From assembly GCA_964612085.1 (NCBI GenBank), contig CAZTCJ010000064.1:1-22667 (forward strand): DNA of 22,667 bases. The letters are read 5' to 3'. Source of the stretch: CAZTCJ01 sp964612085 (GTDB lineage Bacteria > Pseudomonadota > Alphaproteobacteria > JAJFIK01). Shown one piece after another: positions 6,899 to 14,480 of the stretch (position 1 is its first letter; each line of letters opens with the position of its first letter). The notes beneath the pieces were generated by a model, which was not told where the DNA came from, searched no databases, and saw nothing but the letters and a program-made list of their open reading frames with translations. The position numbers and the translations under genes are program-made.

Positions 6899-8254
6899 AT
6901 GAACACGACTCCGGGTGGATACGGATCAACGGCACAGACCGATGCTCTGTTCCATCCGGAGGAACCAGCGGACGGCTCAGGCCATGCCCGCTCCTGGTAT
7001 GCGGCAACCGCCGCGCCGGTCCCGGACCGGTCTCCGCTTCAAGAGGGCAGGCGCGCGGATGTCTGCGTCATCGGCGGCGGGCTGACCGGCCTGTCGGCTG
7101 CCCTCCATCTGGCGGAAAAAGGCCTCGATACGGTGCTTCTGGAAGCCAACCGCATCGGCTGGGGCGCGTCGGGCCGCAATGGCGGGCAGCTTTTGACGGG
7201 CCAGCGGCTCGATCAGGAAACGCTCGAAGCCATGGCGGGCAAGCGCGCCGCCCGCCTGCTCTGGGATCTGGCGGAAGAGGCCAAGGCGCTCGTCCGGGGA
7301 CTGATCGCCCGGCACGGCATCGACTGCGACCTGCGCCCCGGTGCGCTGCTCGCCGCCGCCACGCGAGCCCATTTCCGTGACCTGACGGCCCATGCGGCCC
7401 ATCTGGAACAAGCCTATGGCTATGGCGGGCTGACGATCGTGCCGCCCGGGGAGATGGACGCTTATGTGGCAAGCCGCCGCTATCACGGGGGCCTGTGGGA
7501 TCAGGGCTCGAGCCATCTTCACCCGCTGAAATTCGTCATCGGCCTGGCGCAGGCGGCGGAAGCGGCAGGCGCCCGGCTTTATGAACGCTCGCTCGTGCGC
7601 GGGATTGAAGGCGGCAAGACGCTCCGGATCGGGACGGATTGCGGGACCGTGACGGCGGACACGGTGGTGCTTGCCTGCAATGGGTATCACAACGGCCTCA
7701 TGCCGGAGATTGAAACTACGGTGCTGCCCATTACCAGCTTTGTGGGTGTCACCGAACCGCTTGGGCCCGAGAGCGCAGGCGCGCTGATCCCGTGCGGCGG
7801 CTGCGTCGCCGATACCCGCATGGTGCTCGACTATTACCGTCTGACGGCGGACAACCGGCTGCTCATGGGCGGCGGCGAAGCCTATGGCACGCGCCTGCCC
7901 GGCGACGTGGCCTCCATCATCGGCAAACGGATCGCCTGGGTGTTTCCGCAAATGAAGGGCGTGCCGGTCGACTATGCCTGGGGCGGACGGATCGCCATCA
8001 CCATGAGCCGTTTGCCCCATCTGGGACGAACGGCTCCGAACCGCTATTTCGCCCAAGGGTTTTCCGGTCAGGGGCTCGCCATCGCGCCGCTGGCGGGCAA
8101 GCTCTTGGCCGAAGCCGTGGCGGGGCAGGCGGAGCGTTTTGATGTCTATGCAAAGATCCGCCCCCGCCCCTTTCCCGGCGGCAAGGCGTTCCGTATGCCG
8201 CTTCTGGTCCTGGCGCTGATGTGGGCGGGCCTGCGCGACCGGCTTGGGCTTTAA
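6899..8254 (+). CDS. FAD-dependent oxidoreductase, PuuB/OrdL-like (gamma-glutamylputrescine oxidase type)
   Basis: A 451-residue DAO-superfamily flavoenzyme. The N-terminal SWYAAT (about 32-37) is typical of PuuB relatives. The Rossmann dinucleotide site is VCVIGGGLTGLSAALHLAEK (about 55-74), ending in an acidic residue (LLEAN). GWGASGRNGGQ (about 88-97) is the conserved FAD loop, and YFAQGFSGQGLAIAPLAGKL near the C-terminus is the second FAD segment. E. coli PuuB oxidises gamma-glutamylputrescine; the substrate here could be another secondary amine. It starts 7 nt after the barrel gene behind GAGG, so it is probably co-transcribed with the copper genes. No other polyamine-pathway gene is nearby. 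Confidence 0.88.
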   Translation: MNTTPGGYGSTAQTDALFHPEEPADGSGHARSWYAATAAPVPDRSPLQEGRRADVCVIGGGLTGLSAALHLAEKGLDTVLLEANRIGWGASGRNGGQLLTGQRLDQETLEAMAGKRAARLLWDLAEEAKALVRGLIARHGIDCDLRPGALLAAATRAHFRDLTAHAAHLEQAYGYGGLTIVPPGEMDAYVASRRYHGGLWDQGSSHLHPLKFVIGLAQAAEAAGARLYERSLVRGIEGGKTLRIGTDCGTVTADTVVLACNGYHNGLMPEIETTVLPITSFVGVTEPLGPESAGALIPCGGCVADTRMVLDYYRLTADNRLLMGGGEAYGTRLPGDVASIIGKRIAWVFPQMKGVPVDYAWGGRIAITMSRLPHLGRTAPNRYFAQGFSGQGLAIAPLAGKLLAEAVAGQAERFDVYAKIRPRPFPGGKAFRMPLLVLALMWAGLRDRLGL

Positions 8255-8264
8255 GTGTTTGGAT

Positions 8265-8285
8265 CGTCATCCTGGCGAAGGCCAG
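8265..8285. repeat. short hairpin repeat of the CGTCATCC-GGCGAA-GCC type
   Basis: CGTCATCCTGGCGAAGGCCAG contains the hairpin CTGGC-GAAG-GCCAG and resembles the widespread proteobacterial intergenic repeat beginning GTCATCCCGGCGAA. It lies 10 nt after the oxidoreductase stop and next to a second repeat family. Confidence 0.5.
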
Positions 8286-8293
8286 CAGCTCCC

Positions 8294-8398
8294 GTGCATT
8301 TCGCGTTCGCTCAATGCACCCTACAGATCTTCACAAAGCTGAGGATCAGAGAAACGACTGCTAATTTGTAGGGTGCATTGAGCGCCAGCGAAATGCAC
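8294..8398. repeat. REP/BIME-like inverted repeat pair
   Basis: Two 32-nt arms at 8294-8325 and 8367-8398 are inverted copies matching at 29 of 32 positions, separated by 41 nt. Each arm is itself a hairpin: GTGCATT and AATGCAC flank a GC-rich core, followed or preceded by CCTACA/TGTAGG. This is the arrangement of paired REP elements. It lies between convergent genes (oxidoreductase and cysE) and may act as a transcript end or stabiliser. It is not coding. Confidence 0.75.
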
Positions 8399-8425
8399 GC
8401 TACCTACAGCTCCTCTTTACAAGGA

Positions 8426-9277
8426 TTAAATGCCTTCGCCGTCGCCGTTCATCTTGCCGTCGAAGCACTGGTTCATGGCGCGGGACGGCGCGGGATCGCC
8501 GGCGCAGCCGATGACCTTGGCGGGCACGCCCGCAACGGTGCAGCCCGCGGGCACCGGTTTCGTCACCACGCTGCCGGCCGCGACGCGGGCGTTCTCGCCC
8601 ACTTCGATATTGCCGAGCACCTTGGCGCCCGCGCCGATCAGCACGCCGCGCCGGATTTTGGGGTGCCGGTCGCCCGTCTCCTTGCCGGTGCCGCCCAGCG
8701 TCACCTCATGCAGCATGGAGACATCGTCTTCCACCACCGCCGTCTCGCCGATCACGATGCTGGTCGCGTGGTCCATCATGATGCCGCGCCCGATCCGGGC
8801 GGCCGGGTGGATGTCGACCCCGAAGGCCTCGGTGACCCGGCTCTGGAAGAAATAGGCCATGGGCTTGCGGTCCTGGTGCCACAGCCAGTGGGCGACCCGG
8901 TAGGTCTGAAGGGCATGGAAGCCCTTGGAATAGAGCAGCGCCTGAAGATAGGAGCAGCAGGCCGGGTCGCGCTCATGGATCGCCACCAGATCGGCCCGCA
9001 CGGCGCCGCCGATGGCGGCATCGGCATCGTAGGCCTGATCGATCACCTGCCGGAGCAGCATGGCGGGCGCGTCGTCCTTACGGATTTTCTGGGCCAGGTG
9101 ATAGCTGAGCGCGCTCTCGAGACAGTCGTGATTGAGCACCGTGGCGTGCACATAGCTGGCGAGCATCGGCTCCTGATCGGCCACGCCGCGCGCTTCCTGG
9201 CGCAGGCGCGCCCAGACCGGATCGACCATGGCGAGCGGCGTGTCTTCCGTTTCGACCCCGTAGAGATTGGACGTCAT
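8426..9277 (-). CDS. cysE: serine O-acetyltransferase
   Basis: A 283-residue enzyme that acetylates serine with acetyl-CoA, the first step of cysteine synthesis. The N-terminal helical domain covers about 15-150. The left-handed beta-helix follows with the expected catalytic pair Asp155 (FGVDIHPAARIG) and His170 (MMDHATSIVIGET), the same 15-residue spacing as Asp143/His158 in E. coli CysE. Other landmarks are LGGTGKETGDRHPKI and VPAGCTVAGVPAK. The protein ends in isoleucine, the residue CysE uses to dock into O-acetylserine sulfhydrylase. The start at 9277 is set by GGGGAGG upstream; the longer frame lacks similarity. It lies 108 nt downstream of queF on the same strand. Confidence 0.96.
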   Translation of the reverse strand: MTSNLYGVETEDTPLAMVDPVWARLRQEARGVADQEPMLASYVHATVLNHDCLESALSYHLAQKIRKDDAPAMLLRQVIDQAYDADAAIGGAVRADLVAIHERDPACCSYLQALLYSKGFHALQTYRVAHWLWHQDRKPMAYFFQSRVTEAFGVDIHPAARIGRGIMMDHATSIVIGETAVVEDDVSMLHEVTLGGTGKETGDRHPKIRRGVLIGAGAKVLGNIEVGENARVAAGSVVTKPVPAGCTVAGVPAKVIGCAGDPAPSRAMNQCFDGKMNGDGEGI

Positions 9278-9385
9278 CACCCGCCTCCCCTTTCGGTGCG
9301 CGCTCTCGCCGCAGATGAGAACAGAGTTGGGCGCATCTGCACCCATGCACAAGCGATTTTTTCGCCGCCAGGATCACACCTGCCA

Positions 9386-9859
9386 TCAACCGCGGCCGCG
9401 ATAGGGCTGAACGCCCTGATCGGGCAGCCACACACCCTCCGGACACGTGCCGATCTGGAAGAAGACATCGATGGGGATGCCGCCGCGCGGATACCAGTAG
9501 CCGCCGATCCGCAGATATTTCGGCTCGATCAGATCGGCGATGCGTAGGGCAATGGTGACAGTGCACTCTTCATGGAAGCCGCCATGATTGCGGAAGCTGA
9601 ACAGGAACATTTTCAAGGATTTGCTCTCAACCAGCCAGTCGCCCGGCACGATATCGATGACCAGATGGGCGAAGTCGGGCTGGCCGGTCACCGGGCACAG
9701 GGCGGTGAATTCCGGACAGGTGAACCGGGCGGCATAGTCCACGTCCTTGTGCGGGTTGGGCACCCGCTCCAGATGGGCCTCGCCGGGTGAGCCGGGGATC
9801 GGAGTCTCGCGGCCCAGGACACCCGAGCCCCCAGCCCCGGACGGATCGCGTGTTGTCAT
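9386..9859 (-). CDS. queF: NADPH-dependent 7-cyano-7-deazaguanine (preQ0) reductase
   Basis: A 157-residue short-form QueF, which reduces the nitrile of preQ0 to the amine preQ1 in queuosine tRNA modification. Catalytic Cys55 and Asp62 fall in FTALCPVTGQPDF, the same residue numbers as in B. subtilis QueF. The family signature ESKSLKMFLFSFR follows at 78-90. The substrate residues are in NHGGFHEE (91-98). A Pro/Gly-rich N-terminal extension of about 25 residues has no special features. The ribosome-binding site is weak (AAAGG). I saw no convincing preQ1 riboswitch in the leader. Confidence 0.96.
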   Translation of the reverse strand: MTTRDPSGAGGSGVLGRETPIPGSPGEAHLERVPNPHKDVDYAARFTCPEFTALCPVTGQPDFAHLVIDIVPGDWLVESKSLKMFLFSFRNHGGFHEECTVTIALRIADLIEPKYLRIGGYWYPRGGIPIDVFFQIGTCPEGVWLPDQGVQPYRGRG

Positions 9860-10003
9860 GCGCTCTCAACCTTTTATCCAGATGGGTTTGCATCACAATT
9901 TGGTACGGAACGAAGATTTAGGGTACCGTTTTTGCGTGTCACCAGTGCAGCGCAAGATCAGGGCCCGCACGGCACACAGGCGGGTTGGGAGGACGGAAAC
10001 CAA

Positions 10004-10789
10004 ATGCCAGGCACCGTACGGACGATGATCGACGGGTCGGTCGGGTGGATCATTTTCGATAACCAGGACCGGCACAACGCTCTGACCCTCGGCATGTGGG
10101 AAGCTTTGCCCGAACGGATCCGGGAGTTCGAGGCGGACGACACGGTGCGTGTGGTGGCCATGGTCGGCGCCGGCGAACGGGCCTTCGTCTCCGGCGCCGA
10201 TGTCTCGGAGTTCGAGACCGTGCGCGCCACCGCCGAAGGCAGCGCCAATTACGAACGGGCCGTGGGCGTGGCGCTCGATGCGCTCAGGGCCTGCAACCGG
10301 CCCACCGTCGCTTCGATCCGGGGCTTCTGCATGGGCGGAGGCTTGAGCATCGCGCTCGCCTGCGACCTGCGCTTTGCTCGGGAAGACGCCCGCTTCGCCA
10401 TTCCCGCCGCCCGGCTCGGCGTCGGCTACCCGTTCAGCGCCACGCGCGATCTGGTGCTGGCGGTGGGTCCGGCCAATGCCCGGGAAATCCTCTATACCGC
10501 CCGCACCTATGACGCCCATGAAGCCCAGCGCATCGGCCTGGTGAATCGGGTTTATCCTGCGGGCCGGTTGGGACCTGCCATGCATGAGCTGTGCACCTTC
10601 CTGGCCACCAATGCGCCTTTGAGCCTGCGCGCCGCCAAGCGGGCGGTGGCTGAAGCGGTGGCCAACCCGTCGGCGGCCCAGGAGAATGCGGTGGACGAGC
10701 TGGTGGCGACCTGTTTCGCCAGCGAGGATTACGTGGAAGGCCGCCGGGCCTTCATGGACAAACGCCGGCCGGTGTTTAAAGGCAAGTAA
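10004..10789 (+). CDS. enoyl-CoA hydratase/isomerase (crotonase) family protein lacking both hydratase glutamates
   Basis: A 261-residue crotonase-fold protein. The oxyanion-hole segments are present: AFVSGADVSEF (60-70) and GFCMGGGLSIALACDLRFA (about 107-125). By motif alignment with mitochondrial enoyl-CoA hydratase, the catalytic Glu144 position is Ser115 (GGGLSIALA instead of GGG-x-E-LA). The Glu164 position is Ala135 (FAIPAARLG instead of F-x-x-PE). It is therefore unlikely to be a standard hydratase. CoA-ester isomerase, hydrolase or another crotonase chemistry is possible. The start at 10004 is chosen because GGGAGGA lies upstream and the fold begins there. It is divergent from queF and heads a run of five plus-strand genes. 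Confidence 0.9.
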   Translation: MPGTVRTMIDGSVGWIIFDNQDRHNALTLGMWEALPERIREFEADDTVRVVAMVGAGERAFVSGADVSEFETVRATAEGSANYERAVGVALDALRACNRPTVASIRGFCMGGGLSIALACDLRFAREDARFAIPAARLGVGYPFSATRDLVLAVGPANAREILYTARTYDAHEAQRIGLVNRVYPAGRLGPAMHELCTFLATNAPLSLRAAKRAVAEAVANPSAAQENAVDELVATCFASEDYVEGRRAFMDKRRPVFKGK

Positions 10790-10850
10790 GAAAGCCGTGG
10801 GTAAAGCTGGGGTCGAGACGAGTGGAGCGAGCGAGGTCTGGAAACCATCG

Positions 10851-11696
10851 ATGAGACGCAGTGTCGTAAGGCTTTTGGGGTCCCGTCCCATTCCCGCCCT
10901 GGCGGTTTTGACGGGGCTCTTTTTTCTGGTTGTTGAGACGGCCTCGGCCAATCGCGTGCCGGTGAGCGAGTTGTCCCTTAAGGTCACGCGTCAGTTGGCG
11001 CCGCGGCTGAGCACGGAACTGGCGGAAAAGGATCTGGTGCTGGGCGCGCCGATCTTCATCCGGGTGTTCAAGCTCAGCCGGACGCTGGAGGTCTGGGTCG
11101 AAGGCCATGACGGCCTCTACAAGCTCTTCAAGACCTATGGCGTCTGCGCCTTTTCCGGCACGCTCGGGCCCAAGGAGCGCGAGGGCGACGGTCAGTCCCC
11201 GGAAGGGTTCTACCGGGTCACGGCGGATGCGCTCAATCCCAACAGCAAGTTTCATCTGTCCTTCGATCTGGGCTTTCCCAATGCCTTCGACCGGCGCCAT
11301 GGGCGTTCCGGCAGTCATCTGATGATCCACGGATCCTGCATTTCGGAGGGCTGTTTCGCCATGACCGACGGCCGCATGGAAGAGATCTATACGCTCGCCC
11401 ATGCCGCCTTCCTGAACGGCCAGCCGGATATCTCCGTACACGCCTTTCCGTTCCATATGACCGACGGCGCCATGGCGGGGCTGACGGACACGCGCTGGCT
11501 GGGGTTCTGGCTCAATCTGAAGGAAGGCTACGACCTGTTCGAGAGGAACAGAGTACCGCCCATGGTCTGGGCCTCCAAGCGCCGCTACGCCTTTTATCCG
11601 CGCGCGCCGAGGGTCGGGCCGTTCCATGCCAGTGCCACGCTTGCGCCGCCGATCGCGGGCGTGCCGGAAGCCTTGCTGAGCGCCGCCCGGCGATAA
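10851..11696 (+). CDS. L,D-transpeptidase (YkuD) family protein, YafK-like
   Basis: A 281-residue exported protein with an N-terminal signal/anchor (about 13-33). The YkuD catalytic domain (about 65-200) carries the active-site motif MIHGSCISEGCFAM, with His160 and nucleophile Cys168 and the expected Ser-x-Gly-Cys order. Flanking sequence (KTYGVCAFSGTLGPKEREGDG then SPEGFYRV) resembles YafK/DpaA-type members, which in E. coli act on the Lpp-peptidoglycan link rather than forming 3-3 crosslinks. The C-terminal about 80 residues are family-variable. The start at 10851 is chosen because the signal sequence follows at once; the open frame upstream overlaps the crotonase gene. Exact activity is inferred. 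Confidence 0.88.
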   Translation: MRRSVVRLLGSRPIPALAVLTGLFFLVVETASANRVPVSELSLKVTRQLAPRLSTELAEKDLVLGAPIFIRVFKLSRTLEVWVEGHDGLYKLFKTYGVCAFSGTLGPKEREGDGQSPEGFYRVTADALNPNSKFHLSFDLGFPNAFDRRHGRSGSHLMIHGSCISEGCFAMTDGRMEEIYTLAHAAFLNGQPDISVHAFPFHMTDGAMAGLTDTRWLGFWLNLKEGYDLFERNRVPPMVWASKRRYAFYPRAPRVGPFHASATLAPPIAGVPEALLSAARR

Positions 11697-11768
11697 GGCT
11701 TGGGCGCCGCCGCCCTCGGGCGATAGGCTGAAGGCACAGCTTCCGCAACACAGGGAGAGACTGGCGCC

Positions 11769-12746
11769 ATGCCCTTGCCCCCTCAGTTCGACGGTGTCCT
11801 GCGCCTGCCCGCCATCGCCGCGCCCATGTTCCTGGTGTCGGGTCCGGATCTGGTGATCCATGCCTGCCAGGCTGGGGTCATCGGCACCTTCCCCGCCCTC
11901 AATCAGCGGGATACGGACGGTTACGAGTTGTGGCTCGATGCCATCGAGGCCGCGCTCGAAGAGCACAACGCCATCAATCCGCCGGAGATGGCGGCAGCGC
12001 CCTTCGGCGTCAATCTGATCGTGCATCCCACCAATCCGCGCCTTGCGGCGGATCTGGAAATCACCGTGCGCCACAAGGTGCCGCTGGTCATCACCTCGCT
12101 GGGCGCGATCTCCGATGTGGTGGACGCGGTACATTCCTATGGCGGCCTGGTGTTCCACGATGTGATCAGCATGCGGCATGCGGAAAAAGCCGTTGCCGCC
12201 GGTGTCGATGGCCTGGTGGCGGTGACGGCGGGCGCGGGCGGCCATGCGGGCACGCTCAACCCCTTCGCCTTTCTCGGCGAATTGCGCACGCTCTTCGACG
12301 GCACGCTGATCTTGTCCGGCGCCATCAATACGGGCCGCCAGATCGCCGCCGCCCGCGTCATGGGCGCGGATCTCGCCTATCTGGGCACGCGCTTCATCAA
12401 CACCGCCGAGAGCCTGGCCAGCGGTCCGTATAAGGACATGATCGCCGCCTCCCACGCCAAGGATATCGTCTATACCGATCAGGTCTCCGGCGTCTTTGCT
12501 AATTTCCTGGTCCAGTCTCTACGTCAGGCGGGCTACGATCCGGACAACCAGGCGGACCGCCCGGAGATCGATTTCGACGACAGCCATTACGACCGCAAGC
12601 CCTGGAAAGATATCTGGGCAGCGGGACAAGGGGTCGGGCTGATCGACGACGCTCCGCCCATCGCCGAACTGGTGGCGCGCCTCAGCCACGATTACAATGA
12701 GGCCCTGACGGAGGCCGCCGCCCTGCCCCATGCCACGGCACGGTGA
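11769..12746 (+). CDS. nitronate monooxygenase (2-nitropropane dioxygenase-like) family protein
   Basis: A 325-residue FMN-dependent TIM-barrel protein. Typical segments are IAAPMFLVSGPDLVIHACQA (16-35), FGVNLIVHPTNPR (79-91), VAVTAGAGGHAG (150-161, phosphate/FMN loop and family signature) and SGAINTGRQIAAARVMGADL followed by YLGTRF. The C-terminal part (about 230-310) includes a region usual for class II-like NMOs and ends in a short Ala-rich tail. It oxidises alkyl nitronates or related reactive nitro compounds; the natural substrate is unknown. CAGGGAGAG lies before the ATG. It overlaps no neighbour but ends at the possible GTG of the next gene, so co-transcription is likely. Confidence 0.93.
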   Translation: MPLPPQFDGVLRLPAIAAPMFLVSGPDLVIHACQAGVIGTFPALNQRDTDGYELWLDAIEAALEEHNAINPPEMAAAPFGVNLIVHPTNPRLAADLEITVRHKVPLVITSLGAISDVVDAVHSYGGLVFHDVISMRHAEKAVAAGVDGLVAVTAGAGGHAGTLNPFAFLGELRTLFDGTLILSGAINTGRQIAAARVMGADLAYLGTRFINTAESLASGPYKDMIAASHAKDIVYTDQVSGVFANFLVQSLRQAGYDPDNQADRPEIDFDDSHYDRKPWKDIWAAGQGVGLIDDAPPIAELVARLSHDYNEALTEAAALPHATAR

Positions 12747-12775
12747 AACTGCCTCGGGGAAGGAAGACCGGTTCC

Positions 12776-13279
12776 ATGGAAAACGACACGCCCCCTGACG
12801 CGGCTGCCCATTCCGGTCTCCTGCGGACATCGGATTTCATCGCCCTGGTGGGGATCGCGATTGGCACGGCGCTGCATGTGATCGCGCCCCTGCCTTTTCC
12901 GCGTTTCGCTGAAGGGTTTTGGGCAAGCCTACCGCGCCTGGCCCTGGGGCTCGCAGTGGCCACCTGGGGCGTTTCCTGGATCGTCCGCGCCCAGCAGGCT
13001 TTAAGAGCATCCGGCCAGACGAGCAAGCCGGGCACGCCCACCACCCATCTGATCACGGACAGGCCGTTCGCCCGCAGCCGCAATCCGATCTACCTGGGCG
13101 TGGTTCTGATCTATGCCGGGCTCGGTTTCATCTTCGACACCGTCTGGTTCCTGATCCTGACGCCTGTCCTGATCATAGCCCTGACCATTGTGCTGATCCG
13201 CCCGGAGGAACGCTATCTGGAGATCACCTTCGGGCAGGCCTATCGCGACTGGGCGGCCCGGGTCCGGCGCTGGCTTTGA
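12776..13279 (+). CDS. isoprenylcysteine carboxyl methyltransferase/PEMT-type membrane methyltransferase
   Basis: A 167-residue membrane protein with hydrophobic segments at about 20-42, 50-70, 105-121 and 123-145. The C-terminal family signature is intact: RPFARSRNPIYLG (about 95-107), the cofactor-side Arg-Asn-Pro-x-Tyr block, and later EERYLEITFGQAYRDWAARV with a final RRWL. Members methylate membrane-embedded or lipid-like acceptors using SAM; the bacterial substrate is unknown. I chose ATG 12776 because GGAAGGAAG precedes it; GTG 12743, overlapping the previous stop, is possible but would add 11 charged residues. Confidence 0.87.
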   Translation: MENDTPPDAAAHSGLLRTSDFIALVGIAIGTALHVIAPLPFPRFAEGFWASLPRLALGLAVATWGVSWIVRAQQALRASGQTSKPGTPTTHLITDRPFARSRNPIYLGVVLIYAGLGFIFDTVWFLILTPVLIIALTIVLIRPEERYLEITFGQAYRDWAARVRRWL

Positions 13280-13311
13280 ACATCCATATCATCCGTTAAG
13301 GGAGAATGATA

Positions 13312-14076
13312 ATGAGCGAGAGAAAAACCGCGATCATCACTGGATCGTCAGCAGGCATCGGTGCGGCTACCGCCGAGACCTTGGCCCGGCGCGGCATCCA
13401 TGTGGTGGTGAACTATTCCAAAAGCGAACAGGAAGCCCATGAGGTGGCCGGACGCTGCCGCGCCCATGGCGTCGATGTGCTGACCGTTCAGGCGGACGTC
13501 ACCGACGATGCGGCCTGCCGCGCCATGGCGCAGGCCACACTCGATGCCTGGGGCCGGATCGATATTCTGGTGAACAATGCGGGCGGCACGAAATTCGTCG
13601 ATCACGGCGATCTGGACGGTCTGTCGGCGGAGGATTTCCAGTGGATCTATACGGTCAATGTCATCGCACCGTTCCAGATGATCCGGGCCGTGGCCCCTGC
13701 CATGAAAGCGCAAGGGCGCGGCTCGGTGGTCAATGTCTCCTCGATCGCGGGTGTTAAAGGGATTGGTTCATCGGTCGCTTATGCGGCATCCAAAGGCGCG
13801 CTCAACACCATGACGCTCTCGCTTGCCCGGGCGCTCGCCCCGGAAATCCGCATGAACGCCGTCTGTCCAGGGTTCGTCGGCACACGGTGGTTCCGCGACC
13901 GCTTCGGCGAAGAAGGCTTCCAGGGCATTGTCGAGCATGTGGAGCGCACCACCCCGCTTAAAGCCGCCGGCACGCCGGAAGGCATCGCCGACGCCATCGC
14001 CTTTTTCGCCTTGGAAGGCTCCGACTGGATCACCGGCGAGACCCTCTTGTCGGATGCGGGCCTGCATTTGAATTGA
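13312..14076 (+). CDS. short-chain dehydrogenase/reductase (SDR)
   Basis: A 254-residue classical SDR. TGSSAGIG (10-17) binds NAD(P). NNAG (88-91) stabilises the central sheet. The catalytic Ser144, Tyr157 and Lys161 lie in NVSSIAGVKGIGSSVAYAAS followed by KG. NAVCPGFVGT and ITGETLLSDAGLHLN close the fold. The N-terminal region with NYSKSEQEA suggests NADP use, by analogy with FabG-like enzymes. The substrate is unknown. Of two in-frame ATGs (13306, 13312) I prefer the second because GGGAGA lies 6 nt upstream. It is the last gene of the plus-strand run from 10004. Confidence 0.93.
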   Translation: MSERKTAIITGSSAGIGAATAETLARRGIHVVVNYSKSEQEAHEVAGRCRAHGVDVLTVQADVTDDAACRAMAQATLDAWGRIDILVNNAGGTKFVDHGDLDGLSAEDFQWIYTVNVIAPFQMIRAVAPAMKAQGRGSVVNVSSIAGVKGIGSSVAYAASKGALNTMTLSLARALAPEIRMNAVCPGFVGTRWFRDRFGEEGFQGIVEHVERTTPLKAAGTPEGIADAIAFFALEGSDWITGETLLSDAGLHLN

Positions 14077-14099
14077 TGCGTCGCGAACGATCCGTAAAA

Positions 14100-14199
14100 A
14101 GACCGTCCGGACCTCGACCATCGCCTTGCCGTTTTCATCGAACCGGAAGGTCTCGATGCCCGCATAGTTCCGATCGCCGGGCCCTTTTATCCGGAATGG
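14100..14199 (-). pseudogene. possible remnant of a SnoaL-like (NTF2-fold) protein gene
   Basis: On the minus strand one frame reads IKGPGDRNYAGIETFRFDEN then GKAMVEV, close to the C-terminal strand of SnoaL-like proteins (…AGIDIFRFDENGKIVEHWDV). The in-frame sequence just upstream is a stop codon, and the expected EHWDV ending is lost. The fragment is about 33 codons and overlaps no intact gene. I read it as a decayed gene; similarity is judged by eye. Confidence 0.4.
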
Positions 14200-14290
14200 T
14201 CAAAACCGGAGCACCCTGTTTCTCTTTATGGCGCACCCTCCCACGAAGACATGGTCCCATCGGATTTACGCCGGTCGTGTGATGCAAAGC

Positions 14291-14345
14291 GGTCACACTG
14301 ACCATCAAACAATACAGGTTCCAGAGGTTTGTTGACGTTCCGTCA
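14291..14345. promoter_or_regulatory. two 13-bp inverted repeats upstream of the NYN gene
   Basis: GGTCA-CAC-TGACC (14291-14303) and TGACG-TTC-CGTCA (14333-14345) are both 5-3-5 inverted repeats, 42 bp apart, in the otherwise gene-free stretch between the SDR gene and the NYN gene. They could be operator half-sites around that gene's promoter (TTGACG at 14332-14337 resembles a -35). No good -10 is visible. The remainder of 14200-14480 shows nothing recognisable. Confidence 0.3.
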
Positions 14346-14480
14346 TAGCTTTGAAGATGAGGGTCCTGTAATCATGGACAGACCATGAGCGATTGGTAAG
14401 GTCATTGCCGTCTATCGCGGATGGGGGGAGCCGACAACAAGGGACGTCCAGCGTGTTTCGGGAGCGTTGGATGTGAACCA

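Noticed and set aside
9860..10003. Possible preQ1 riboswitch in the queF leader
   Set aside because: The leader shows a GGTAC/GTACC inverted pair but not the compact preQ1 aptamer pattern that I would require.
10776..12455. Very long antisense open frame (559 codons) opposite the L,D-transpeptidase and NMO genes
   Set aside because: The product is low-complexity, His/Gln/Gly/Arg-rich and has no family-like motif, while the plus-strand genes are clear. Such mirror frames are common in GC-rich DNA; the same holds for antisense frames at 124-1329, 5779-6906 and 6977-8056.
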